From positions 1-18,728 of the forward strand of contig URNE01000006.1 in assembly GCA_900549045.1 (NCBI GenBank): DNA of 18,728 nucleotides. The letters run 5' to 3'. This document shows, piece by piece, positions 7,714-15,091 of this stretch (positions are counted from its first letter, which is position 1; each line of letters begins with the position of its first letter). The notes below the pieces were generated by a model. The model ran no database searches, had not been told where the DNA came from, and worked only from the letters and a program-made list of their open reading frames with translations. Both the position numbers and the translations under genes were made by a program. This DNA comes from an uncultured bacterium (lineage in GTDB: Bacteria > Verrucomicrobiota > Lentisphaeria > Victivallales > UBA1829).

Positions 7714-8726
7714 TTTCTTTCCTCCCCGCCGGTTGAAGCTGTGGTATTCCGGACGATCAGCGGAGCCTGAAGCACACGCGATTCAGGATTGCCTCCACCG
7801 AGAATGCTGAACAGCATTTCCGCCGCAAGTTCTCCGATCCGCTCCTTCGGCTGCGCCATCGTGCTCAGCGGGTAGACAAGCTGATACGCCGCGACATCCA
7901 GATCGTCGAAGCCGAGAACCGAAAGGTCCTCCGGAATGCGGCGGTCCAGCTCCAGAGCCGCCTGAACCACACCCAGCGCGGCAAGATCCGAACCGGAAAA
8001 CACAGCTGTAAGTTCCGGATGCTCCCGCAGCAGATGCCGTCCGGCGGAACGGCCGCCTTCAAGCGAAATCGGGGCATTCCGGCGGAAGCAGGTTGCGGAG
8101 GCGGGCAGAGCACGCTCGAAACCTTCGCGGCGGGCGACAAGCTCCGGCCCCTCGTTATCGTGTGAAATCAGACCGAAACGCTGATGTCCGAGTCCGGAAA
8201 GATACTTCGCCGCTTCCGCGCCCGCCTGACGGTTGTCGACCGAAACAGCATAGTCTCCGAATTCCGGAAAACCGGACATTACCTGCACTACCGGGATCCG
8301 GTGTTCGCGGAACCACTCCGCCACCGGAAGCAGACAGCGATCCGGATAAAGGATCACACCATCCACATTATGCTGGGAAAGACGCGAAAGCATTTTCTCC
8401 ATCCGCGCTTCATCGAACGGCGGATGTTCCAGCAGAAGCGTGAAGTTGCGTTCCTCCGCAACTTTTTCAATACCGGCGATGATGTTGCTGAAAAAGCTGT
8501 TCTGCAGGAACGGCAGGAGCACTCCGACAAATGAGCTGCTGCGGGTAACCAGCGACCGCGCCGCCGCATTCGGTGTGTATCCCATCCGGCGCGCCGTCTC
8601 GCAAATCCGCTTCCGCATCTCCGGCGAAAGCCGTCCACGGTTGTTCAACGCCGTTGAAACCGCCATCGTGGAAACGCCGATCGCCGCCGCAATATCTTTC
8701 AAAGTCACTGTTTTTCCGCTGTTCAT
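7710..8726 (-). CDS. LacI-family transcriptional regulator, probable autoregulator of the operon
   Basis: The 338-residue protein has a complete LacI layout. The helix-turn-helix is at about residues 8-27 (VTLKDIAAAIGVSTMAVSTAL). The hinge at 50-60 (YTPNAAARSLV) has the leucine that LacI-type regulators insert at a central CpG. A periplasmic-binding-protein-like sugar domain follows, with VDGVILYP, VSVDNRQAGAEAAKYL, GHQRFGLI, FSGSDLAALGV and PEDLSVLGFDD. It is the first gene of an apparent five-gene operon, and its stop overlaps the epimerase start by ATGA. A 16-bp palindrome with a central CpG lies 28 bp upstream of its start codon (8755-8770), just behind a predicted promoter, as expected for a repressor that controls its own operon. 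The inducer is probably a sugar product of the pathway. Confidence 0.93.
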   Translation of the reverse strand: MNSGKTVTLKDIAAAIGVSTMAVSTALNNRGRLSPEMRKRICETARRMGYTPNAAARSLVTRSSSFVGVLLPFLQNSFFSNIIAGIEKVAEERNFTLLLEHPPFDEARMEKMLSRLSQHNVDGVILYPDRCLLPVAEWFREHRIPVVQVMSGFPEFGDYAVSVDNRQAGAEAAKYLSGLGHQRFGLISHDNEGPELVARREGFERALPASATCFRRNAPISLEGGRSAGRHLLREHPELTAVFSGSDLAALGVVQAALELDRRIPEDLSVLGFDDLDVAAYQLVYPLSTMAQPKERIGELAAEMLFSILGGGNPESRVLQAPLIVRNTTASTGGEERK

Positions 8727-8754
8727 TCCAAAATCTCCAACTTCGGATTTATGC

Positions 8755-8770
8755 GCTTTATCGTTAAAGC
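8755..8770. promoter_or_regulatory. LacI-type operator palindrome upstream of the LacI-AGE operon
   Basis: GCTTTATCGTTAAAGC has perfect 6-bp arms (GCTTTA / TAAAGC) around TCGT with a central CG, the usual form of LacI-family operators. It begins 13 bases downstream of the predicted -10 box at 8784-8789, so bound repressor would block the start point. The binding protein is inferred to be the LacI-type product encoded directly downstream. Confidence 0.65.
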
Positions 8771-8783
8771 ATCCACAGAAGTT

Positions 8784-8811
8784 ATAATAATGCCGATTTA
8801 CGGAAATACAA
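8784..8811 (-). promoter_or_regulatory. Predicted sigma-70-like promoter of the LacI-AGE-DUF4434-pseudopilin-GH operon
   Basis: On the minus strand, TTGTAT (8806-8811) and TATTAT (8784-8789) are separated by 16 bases. The -10 box matches five of six consensus positions and the -35 box three of six. The position agrees with the palindrome that follows and with the first gene at 8726. Confidence 0.5.
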
Positions 8812-8814
8812 GAG

Positions 8815-8847
8815 GGAAAAACAAAAAAAATGAAATTTTATTTTTCC
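8815..8847 (-). terminator. Possible AT-rich hairpin at the end of the AraC gene
   Basis: Arms GGAAAAA and TTTTTCC (8841-8847 and 8815-8821) surround an A/T-rich loop with a run of eight T on the minus strand, overlapping the AraC stop codon. The stem is poor in G/C and the T run lies inside it, so this is a weak call; it could simply be A/T-rich spacer. Confidence 0.25.
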
Positions 8848-9638
8848 AGGCGGAAACGCTTCCGGTAGTCGCGCGGGGAGAGACCTGAAAACTTGCGGAA
8901 ACGCGCGGAAAAATAATAGGGATCCGGCATACCGCTCATGACGGCAATCTCCGAAATCGAAAAATCCGCGCGCTCCAGAAGATTCGCCGCACGGCGCAGC
9001 TGCGAACATTCGCGGTACTGACGCGGCGAAACACCCGTCTCCCGTTTGAACTTCGCATACAAGGCGGCACGCGACATTCCGCAACGGACCGCCAGGGCAT
9101 CCATGCTTTCCGAGGTATCCAGCAGAAGGCGTTTCGCCAGTTCAATCCCCGGATCCGGCTCAGGCGCACTCCGCCGCTGATGATTGAAACCGCGGACAAG
9201 CACACTCTCCAGAAGAAGCATCGAGAGATCAAACCATCCGGCGGGACGGTGCAGTTCCAGTTCCCGGATCTCCTCCAAGGCCTCCCGCACCCGCCGCGCC
9301 GCCTCCGCCGGAAGCTCGGCGCGCCCGAGTCCGGAAATCTCATCTTTCCACTTCAACGCGCCGGTCACGTGCGCACGGGGAACAAAATGGCACCAGAAAT
9401 AACCCCATCGTTCCGGAACCCAAAACGTATGGCGGAACTGCGGTTTCAGCAGAACCAGTTCATTTTCCCCAATCCGGACCTGCTCCTTCCCGATTCCGAT
9501 CACACCCGCACCCTCAAGCGAAAAGAGCAGTCCGCAGGAATCCGTCAGACGCTGCTCCCAACGCCGTCTCGGAGTTCCGCCGGAACCGCAAAAACCGACA
9601 ATAAAGTCGTCCTCTTCCATCGCTTTCCGATTTCGCAT
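8838..9638 (-). CDS. AraC-family transcriptional regulator
   Basis: The 266-residue protein has an N-terminal cupin-like sensor region (about 10-95, with LLFSLEGAGVIGIG and ENELVLLKPQFRHTFWVP) and a C-terminal double helix-turn-helix. HTH 1 is at about 179-200 (MDALAVRCGMSRAALYAKFKRETG) and HTH 2 at 228-250 (ISEIAVMSGMPDPYYFSARFRKFSG), ending in the family-typical LSPRDYRKRF. Such proteins usually activate sugar-utilisation genes on binding a monosaccharide. It is divergent from the GH127-type gene and separated from it by 115 bp, so it probably controls that gene. Two starts are possible: ATG 9638, with little Shine-Dalgarno match, or ATG 9620, preceded by GGAAAG, which would give 260 residues. 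I keep the longer form, without strong preference. Confidence 0.92.
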   Translation of the reverse strand: MRNRKAMEEDDFIVGFCGSGGTPRRRWEQRLTDSCGLLFSLEGAGVIGIGKEQVRIGENELVLLKPQFRHTFWVPERWGYFWCHFVPRAHVTGALKWKDEISGLGRAELPAEAARRVREALEEIRELELHRPAGWFDLSMLLLESVLVRGFNHQRRSAPEPDPGIELAKRLLLDTSESMDALAVRCGMSRAALYAKFKRETGVSPRQYRECSQLRRAANLLERADFSISEIAVMSGMPDPYYFSARFRKFSGLSPRDYRKRFRLEK

Positions 9639-9656
9639 TTTCAGACAATCTCACAT

Positions 9657-9673
9657 CTTTTTAAGACTTTTTA
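9657..9673. promoter_or_regulatory. Tandem CTTTTTA repeat upstream of the GH127 promoter
   Basis: CTTTTTA occurs at 9657-9663 and again at 9667-9673, a 10-bp period (one helical turn), ending just before the -35 box at 9677. Direct repeats at this place fit an AraC-family activator site, but an A/T-rich UP element would look similar. Confidence 0.3.
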
Positions 9674-9676
9674 CCA

Positions 9677-9705
9677 TTTACAAAAATGCTGTTTTGTGCT
9701 ATAAT
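9677..9705 (+). promoter_or_regulatory. Strong predicted sigma-70-like promoter of the GH127-type gene
   Basis: TTTACA (9677-9682), a 17-base spacer and TATAAT (9700-9705) make the best promoter match in the window. Transcription would start near 9712. This rules out the in-frame ATG at 9694 as start and supports ATG 9754, behind AAGGA. On the minus strand TATATT (9703-9708) with TTGCTT (9725-9730) at 16 bases could be an overlapping promoter for the AraC gene. Confidence 0.7.
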
Positions 9706-9753
9706 ATAGACGATGCAGAACAAAAAGCAAATACAGAAACGAAGGAAATAAAG

Positions 9754-11607
9754 ATGAATTGCTTCTCTCCTCTGAATCAGGTCAAGCTCAAAGGGAGCGT
9801 CGCCGAACACATGGAACGCTTTTTCCATGAACGAATCCGCTCGGAAGAGGCGCACGACGTTGTCTATGCCGAGGCGGAAGACGCATTCCGCACCAAACTC
9901 GACGACGCCTCCGGCGTCTACGGCATCTGGCAGGGCGAATTCTGGGGCAAATGGATCATCTCCGCCGTCCGCTATGCCGAATACTCCGGCGATCAGGAAA
10001 CACGCGAATTCATCCGCAAGGGAGTTGAACATCTGATCGCGCTTCAGGAACCGTCCGGCTACCTCGGAACCTACCGCGATCCGATGAATGTTTTCGCCGC
10101 GGACGTTGCAGAAACCGAACCGCTGCTCGGATGGAAATGCGACTGGAACTGGAATATCTGGTGCCGCAAATACACGCTCTGGGGAATGCTCGAAGCATAT
10201 CGCCTGCTCGGCGATCCGCGCATCCTCGAAAGCGCGGAAAAGCAGGCGGAATTTCTCATTCACTCGCTGCATGAACACAACATCGCCCTGCGCGAAACCG
10301 GAACCTTCTTTGGAATGCCGAGCGGATCCATTCTCAAACCGATGGTTCTGCTTTATGAATACACACAAAAAAGCATTTTTCTCGATTTCGCAAAAGAGAT
10401 CGCTGCGGACTGGGACCGCGCAGACAATCCGCCGCCGAATCTCATCGCGAACGCGCTCAGCGGCAAACCGCCGTATCAATGGTATCCGGAACCGCAGAAA
10501 TGGGCGAAAGTCTACGAAATGCTCTCCTGCTGGGACGGCATCCTGAGACTCTTCCGCCACACCGGGGAAAAACGTCTGCTCGACGCCGCAATCCAATTCC
10601 GCCGGACTCTGATGCAGGGCGATTCCAATGCGCTTTTCAGCGTGGGGTTCAACGACATGCTCAATCATGCCGCCGCACGAATCAATGCCATCACCGAACC
10701 GTGCGACGTCATCCACTGGTTCCGTTTCCTCAGCGAACTCTTCCTGCTGACCGATGACAAAAGCTGTCTGGACGACATGGAGCTCACCTTTTACAACGCC
10801 TTCCTCGCCTCGGTCTACCGCGACGGACGCTGGGGAGCACGCGCGGCGCGCAGTCACGGACATCATTTCAATGCACCTCCGCAAGCAGGACTTCATCACA
10901 ATCACTGCTGCGTCAACAACATCCCGCGCGGCGCGTTCAATTTCGCACAAAGCATACTCACGACAAACGGGAACGAACTTTCGCTCAATTTCTTCACCGA
11001 CGCCGAAGTTTCCGCGCAAACTCCGGACGGCGGATCAGTTTTTCTGCGCATCAGCGGAGATTACCTGCAGACGGGCACAGTCAATGTGGAATGCAATGCG
11101 GAACTTTCCGCTCCGGTCACTCTCCGCATCCGGATTCCCCGCTGGGCAACCGCCGCGCAGATTGACGGCAAATCCGTTTCCGGCGACTGGTTCCGCACGG
11201 AACTGAAATCCGGCCTCCGCACGATTCATCTTCATTTCGACCGTCAGCCGGAAATCCGTTTTCATGAAGAGCTCGAAGCGCCCGTCAATTCCCATGCAAG
11301 ATGGGAATCCGGCGAAGAGACAATGAAGGAAATTTTCCGAACAGAGCCGGCCTGGACCATTGTCTATGGACCGGTTCTGCTTGCGCGCAGCAAGTTCATC
11401 GGCAATACGGAAGACGAGATGTCCGCTTCCGCCCTTCCCGCGGGATTTCAGGTGAAACTTTCGCCGGAACCTCACCCGAAGACCCGGTGCGCGTGGCGCG
11501 CGGAAATCAGCGCAGACGGACGCCGTTTTGCAACGCACGTCTGCGATTACGCATCCGCCGGAGATGCGAAGATTGAGGACCCGAAATTCTTCTCGATTTT
11601 CTTCTGA
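9754..11607 (+). CDS. GH127-type beta-L-arabinofuranosidase (DUF1680 family)
   Basis: With the start at 9754 the protein has 617 residues. The N-terminal two thirds form an (alpha/alpha)6 barrel (GIWQGEFWGKWI, LIALQEPSGYLGTYRD, KYTLWGMLEAYRLLG), followed by a beta-sandwich (VTLRIRIPRWA is typical). In characterised GH127 enzymes a cysteine nucleophile is held by a zinc site made of Glu and three Cys. The corresponding residues appear here as E315-P-C317 (usually E-T-C) and C385-C386 in HHNHCCVNN. The acid/base glutamate I could not place with certainty. No signal peptide is present, so it should release L-arabinose, or a related sugar, from imported oligosaccharides in the cytoplasm. Related families with this fold (GH146, GH142) cannot be excluded. 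It converges on the esterase gene with a 7-bp gap. Confidence 0.82.
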   Translation: MNCFSPLNQVKLKGSVAEHMERFFHERIRSEEAHDVVYAEAEDAFRTKLDDASGVYGIWQGEFWGKWIISAVRYAEYSGDQETREFIRKGVEHLIALQEPSGYLGTYRDPMNVFAADVAETEPLLGWKCDWNWNIWCRKYTLWGMLEAYRLLGDPRILESAEKQAEFLIHSLHEHNIALRETGTFFGMPSGSILKPMVLLYEYTQKSIFLDFAKEIAADWDRADNPPPNLIANALSGKPPYQWYPEPQKWAKVYEMLSCWDGILRLFRHTGEKRLLDAAIQFRRTLMQGDSNALFSVGFNDMLNHAAARINAITEPCDVIHWFRFLSELFLLTDDKSCLDDMELTFYNAFLASVYRDGRWGARAARSHGHHFNAPPQAGLHHNHCCVNNIPRGAFNFAQSILTTNGNELSLNFFTDAEVSAQTPDGGSVFLRISGDYLQTGTVNVECNAELSAPVTLRIRIPRWATAAQIDGKSVSGDWFRTELKSGLRTIHLHFDRQPEIRFHEELEAPVNSHARWESGEETMKEIFRTEPAWTIVYGPVLLARSKFIGNTEDEMSASALPAGFQVKLSPEPHPKTRCAWRAEISADGRRFATHVCDYASAGDAKIEDPKFFSIFF

Positions 11608-11614
11608 AGAGATT

Positions 11615-12763
11615 TTAATTCTTTCCAATGAATTCCAGAACGACACGCCAGTCGGCTTCGGTCACATCGTGAATCCCGGTCCGCAGACAATATCCCACGC
11701 GGTCGCCCAAGATGGGGCAGTCGGGTGCGGGGAATCCGGCGGAACCGATGCCGGCGGCTCCGAACAGGTTCCACACCTCGCCGACCGCACGCGCACAACG
11801 GTACTCATTGTAAGGATCCGCCCATGTGTCCTCCGTTGCGCTCGCAATCAGAAGCGGACGCGGAGCGGTCAGCGCGGCAAGCCAGTTCTGGTCAAACGGC
11901 ATCTCCGCCTCACGGTCGATATACTCATCCAGAGCGGGGACGAACCAGTGCGGAAACGTTTTGATGATGTACGCAAGATTCTCCGACGACGGGTTCTTTT
12001 CGCGTGAAATCGAAGCGCCGCAGCAGCCGGAATCGTTGCTCACGACTCCGGCGAAACGGGGATCGTGCGCGGAAGCCCAGAGCGCAGTCTTGCCCAGACG
12101 CGAATGTCCGTGCGCCCAGATGCGCTGCGGATCAATCGCCGGTTCCGTCTGCGCCAGATCGAACAGAAGCGAATAGCCGAACGCCCACGCGCTGATCGCG
12201 GTCAGGGAACGGTTCCCCTCCGTCAGCTCCGATGCGGGATGAAACAGACGGAAAACGCTTCCGGCGCGTCCGGCGCCGCTGTCCTCGAAGAAACTATTGC
12301 GCGGAGCGGTGACGACAGAATATCCGGCTTTGAGGAGCATCGGGAACTGCCAGCGGTGCGCCTGCTCGCCGGGCTTGAACTCGGTCGAATCGGCGGGGAT
12401 GTCCGTTTCGGTGCTCGCGGCGGCATTGCCCTTGAAGTTGAGTCCGACGATTGCGGGAATGCGTCCCGGGCGGTGATTCGGCAGATACCACAGGGCCTCC
12501 GCAGTGTGTTCGACTCCGTTGTTTTCCAGATGAATCACCACTTCACGGCGCGTGGCGAGACCGTCGAAGGAATCGTGCTTTTCGCGCTTGATTTCAAAAC
12601 GGACCGACGCGGGGCGCGGCGGAATTTCTCCGAACAGTTTTTCCTCCAGAAGACGGAGAATCGCCGGGCGGCGGACGTTATGCCAGTCCGCCGCGTTTTT
12701 GCATCCGGCAAGCGGAGAAGGGAGATCGGCGACGGTTTCAGGACGGTTCAGGATCATATCCAT
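11615..12763 (-). CDS. CE15-like glucuronoyl esterase / acetylxylan-esterase-like alpha/beta hydrolase
   Basis: The 382-residue alpha/beta hydrolase carries H218-G-H-S221-R-L-G-K-T-A-L-W, the G-x-S-R-x-G nucleophile elbow typical of CE15 glucuronoyl esterases, then SNDSGCCGASISR and GIH365DVTEADW, which supplies the catalytic histidine. The third member of the triad could be D244, or an acid in T-E311-D312-T-W. CE15 enzymes cleave esters between glucuronic acid and lignin alcohols or other groups. Most are secreted, but here no signal peptide is visible, so a cytoplasmic role on imported fragments is inferred. GAGGAG precedes the ATG and overlaps the stop of the histidine kinase gene 12 bp away, so the esterase is in one operon with a two-component system. 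Acetyl esterase activity is an alternative. Confidence 0.82.
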   Translation of the reverse strand: MDMILNRPETVADLPSPLAGCKNAADWHNVRRPAILRLLEEKLFGEIPPRPASVRFEIKREKHDSFDGLATRREVVIHLENNGVEHTAEALWYLPNHRPGRIPAIVGLNFKGNAAASTETDIPADSTEFKPGEQAHRWQFPMLLKAGYSVVTAPRNSFFEDSGAGRAGSVFRLFHPASELTEGNRSLTAISAWAFGYSLLFDLAQTEPAIDPQRIWAHGHSRLGKTALWASAHDPRFAGVVSNDSGCCGASISREKNPSSENLAYIIKTFPHWFVPALDEYIDREAEMPFDQNWLAALTAPRPLLIASATEDTWADPYNEYRCARAVGEVWNLFGAAGIGSAGFPAPDCPILGDRVGYCLRTGIHDVTEADWRVVLEFIGKN

Positions 12764-12775
12764 ACATTTAACTCC

Positions 12776-14380
12776 TCAGGTGCTCCGGCGCGGAAAACGG
12801 ATGGAGAACGTTGTTCCGCCACCGGGGGTGTCGGTTACTGTGATAGTGGCGTCGTGCGCAATGACAATCGCGTGAACCATGGAGAGTCCGAGACCGTTCC
12901 CCGGACGGGTCCGGCTGGCGTCGGCGCGGAAGAAGCGCTCGAAAATATGTTTTTTGTCCTCGTCGGAAATTCCGGTTCCCGAATCGGCGATCCGGAAAAC
13001 GACGGCGTCTTTTTCATCGAAAAGGGCCAGTTCCACACGCCCGCCCTCCGGCGTGAACTTCAGGGCATTGTCCACCAGGTTGGAGACGACGCGCTGAATT
13101 TTGAGTTTGTCCGCATAAAGCATGACGTCGTTCCCGGGAAGCGCAAGCGTGAAGGTCTGTCCGTTCTCCTCCGCCTGCATGGAGTAGAGGTCGTAGGCCT
13201 GGCGAAGCTGTTCGGAGAGCGAGAAATTCTCTTTTTTCAGATGCTCGAAACGGTTTTCAATCCGGGTGATTTCGAGCATGGAGTTGATCATGGAGATCAT
13301 GTCGGAGCAATCCTCTGCGATGTTGGCGATGGCGTCGCGGTAGCTGGCGAGGTCGCGCGGACCGCTGATCGTGATTTCCGCAATCGTGCGGATGCGGGTC
13401 AGCGGCGTGCGGAGATCGTGCGCGACATTGTCCGTCACATCCCGCAGTTCGGTGAGCAGATGCTCCGTATTCGCCGTCATGGCGTTGAAGACGGAAACGA
13501 AGGAGTCGATCTCCGCGCCGTCGTGCTTGAGGGCGACGCGCTGGGAGAAGTCCCCCGCGGCAATCTTCTTTGCGGCGATGCCGATCCGGCTGATGCCCGA
13601 AACGAAACGCCGTGCGATCAGCCACCCGCAGACGACGCCCGGCAGGAGAATGCAGCCCGTCACCACCCAGAACAGCAGGGCGAACTCCTCCAGATTTTCG
13701 CGGATCTGACGCGCGGTATGCCCGATCTGAACGGTCGTGCCATCGTACAGGGCAGTGGTAATGACGCGGAAAGTCCCGTCGATCGTTTCGAGGTTGACGA
13801 ACGGCGCGGGTTCCATGCGCTGAAGCGGAACGCGGAAGAATTCCATGTTTGAAGACTCCGCAATCGTTTCGCCGTTCGCCGCCGTCACCAGATAGAACAG
13901 GTTCTGGCTTCCCGCATTGAGAACATTGTCGTAAACGGTCTTTTTCAGTGCCGAAAGATTCGCTTTCTTGTTGATGCGGTGCGTGTAGAGCGATGCGCCG
14001 TCGTAACGCAGCAGATAGAGTTCGCCGTTCGCCGCGCCGATGAGGTTGTAGTGAATCTGGCCGAACGAGGGATTCGCAAACGCGACAAGAGGCCGGAGCG
14101 CGGGGAATTTTTCATAACAGGCGTTGTAGTGTTCCCGCGGGATCTGCGCAAGCGGCAGTTCGCGTCCGAGCCGCTTGCCGCGGCCGCCGGCGAGATAATC
14201 GATGCGGATCGCGCTCGCGAGTTCCTGCAGGGTCTGGTCAAGACGCGCATCCAGATACCGCTTCTGGTAGACAAACGTCAGCAGAAAGCAGAAGAAGGAG
14301 GAGAGGATGAAGAGCACCGCGAACCAGAGGGTCACACGGAACTTGACGGTCCCCAGGAATGTGAACTTACTCCATGACAT
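12776..14380 (-). CDS. Two-component sensor histidine kinase (HAMP, HisKA, HATPase_c)
   Basis: Taken from ATG 14380, the kinase has 534 residues. A first membrane helix (about 15-38) and a second (about 233-257, LLFWVVTGCILLPGVVCGWLIA) enclose an extracytoplasmic sensor of about 190 residues with no recognisable domain. HAMP follows (about 257-312), then the HisKA box with H321 in VAHDLRTPLTRIR, the N box N434-L-V-D-N438-A-L-K-F, the G1 box D466-S-G-T-G, the F box FERFFRAD and the G2 box GNGLGL (494-499). All catalytic motifs are intact. The start overlaps the last 14 bases of the response regulator gene, indicating coupling. A start further upstream would run through the regulator in another frame. 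The kinase class is like CusS/IrlS, usually tied to metals, but the neighbours here suggest a sugar or envelope signal. Confidence 0.93.
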   Translation of the reverse strand: MSWSKFTFLGTVKFRVTLWFAVLFILSSFFCFLLTFVYQKRYLDARLDQTLQELASAIRIDYLAGGRGKRLGRELPLAQIPREHYNACYEKFPALRPLVAFANPSFGQIHYNLIGAANGELYLLRYDGASLYTHRINKKANLSALKKTVYDNVLNAGSQNLFYLVTAANGETIAESSNMEFFRVPLQRMEPAPFVNLETIDGTFRVITTALYDGTTVQIGHTARQIRENLEEFALLFWVVTGCILLPGVVCGWLIARRFVSGISRIGIAAKKIAAGDFSQRVALKHDGAEIDSFVSVFNAMTANTEHLLTELRDVTDNVAHDLRTPLTRIRTIAEITISGPRDLASYRDAIANIAEDCSDMISMINSMLEITRIENRFEHLKKENFSLSEQLRQAYDLYSMQAEENGQTFTLALPGNDVMLYADKLKIQRVVSNLVDNALKFTPEGGRVELALFDEKDAVVFRIADSGTGISDEDKKHIFERFFRADASRTRPGNGLGLSMVHAIVIAHDATITVTDTPGGGTTFSIRFPRRST

Positions 14381-15035
14381 AGCCGAAACCGCGCACCGTG
14401 TGGATGAGTTTGCGTTCAAACGGTTTGTCGATCTTTTCGCGCAGACGGCACATGCGGGTTTCGACGATGTTGGTCTGCGGGTCGAAATTGTACTCCCAGA
14501 CATGTTCGATGATCATGGTTTTGGAGACGATGCGTCCGGCATTGCGCATGAGGTATTCGAGGAGCATGTACTCCTGCGGCTGAATGTCGATGCGCTGTCC
14601 GGCGCGGTAAACCTTGTGTCCGAGCAGGTCGATCGTGAGGTCGGCGAACGTCAGCGTTGTCGGCTCGGTCTGATTCGACGCGCGGCGCAGCAGCGCCTGG
14701 ATGCGGGCGAGAAGCTCGGAGAATGAAAACGGCTTGGCCAGATAATCATCTCCGCCCGCCTGAAGTCCGCGCACCTTGTCTTCCACGGAATTTTTTGCGC
14801 TGAGCACGATGACAGGCGTCTTGATGCGCGATTCGCGCAGCTTCTGAATAATCGTGAACCCGTCCATGCCGGGGAGCATGATATCGACGATCGCAATGTC
14901 GAATTCTCCGGTCTGGAGCTTAAAAAGTCCTTCGACGCCATCCGATGCGACAACCGTATTGAAACCTGCCTGCTCCAGCCCCTTGGAAACGAACGCGGCC
15001 GTCTTGGCGTCATCCTCGATGATAATGATGTTCAT
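14367..15035 (-). CDS. OmpR/PhoB-family response regulator
   Basis: The 222-residue protein has a receiver domain (1-115) with the acidic pair D8-D9, phosphoacceptor D51 in IVDIMLPGMDG, S79 in VLSAK and K101 in LAKPFS. A winged-helix output domain follows (about 128-222) with QEYMLLEYLMRNAGRIVSKTMIIEHVW and the closing RKLIHTVRGFGYVME. All phosphorylation residues are present. It forms a pair with the kinase that overlaps its 3' end, and the CE15-like esterase follows in the same operon. AGGGGG lies 8 bases before the ATG. The promoter region upstream carries a 13-bp inverted repeat spanning the predicted -10 box, so this operon is likely controlled at that site, by this regulator or another. 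Confidence 0.95.
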   Translation of the reverse strand: MNIIIIEDDAKTAAFVSKGLEQAGFNTVVASDGVEGLFKLQTGEFDIAIVDIMLPGMDGFTIIQKLRESRIKTPVIVLSAKNSVEDKVRGLQAGGDDYLAKPFSFSELLARIQALLRRASNQTEPTTLTFADLTIDLLGHKVYRAGQRIDIQPQEYMLLEYLMRNAGRIVSKTMIIEHVWEYNFDPQTNIVETRMCRLREKIDKPFERKLIHTVRGFGYVME

Positions 15036-15045
15036 TGGCGGAACC

Positions 15046-15091
15046 CCCTGTTTTGATGAAACACTCTCGGAAATATAACACCAAAACAGGG
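15046..15091. promoter_or_regulatory. Inverted repeat straddling the response regulator promoter
   Basis: CCCTGTTTTGATG (15046-15058) and CACCAAAACAGGG (15079-15091) are inverted copies with 12 of 13 positions paired, including ten perfect outer pairs, separated by 20 bases. The upstream arm lies between the predicted -35 and -10 boxes and the other arm lies after the start point, next to the ribosome-binding site. Because one arm is upstream of the start point, an RNA hairpin is unlikely and a protein-binding site is more probable. Confidence 0.6.

Noticed and set aside
1337..8726. Frequent TCCGGA / TTCCGG words as a possible repeat family
   Set aside because: They lie inside coding frames and follow from preferred codons such as TCC, GGA and CCG; no longer shared unit was seen.
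9694..9753. Upstream extension of the GH127-type protein to ATG 9694
   Set aside because: The -10 box of the promoter lies at 9700-9705, inside this extension, and a good ribosome-binding site precedes ATG 9754.
9661..11019. 452-codon minus-strand open frame opposite the GH127-type gene
   Set aside because: Antisense shadow; the plus strand has the zinc-site cysteines and a strong promoter.
12065..13852. 595-codon plus-strand open frame across the esterase and kinase genes
   Set aside because: It crosses two well-supported minus-strand genes and shows no family features.
14381..14503. Upstream extension of the histidine kinase to 14503
   Set aside because: It would overlap the response regulator by about 137 bp and encodes low-complexity residues typical of a frame-shifted shadow; the natural membrane-anchor start is ATG 14380.
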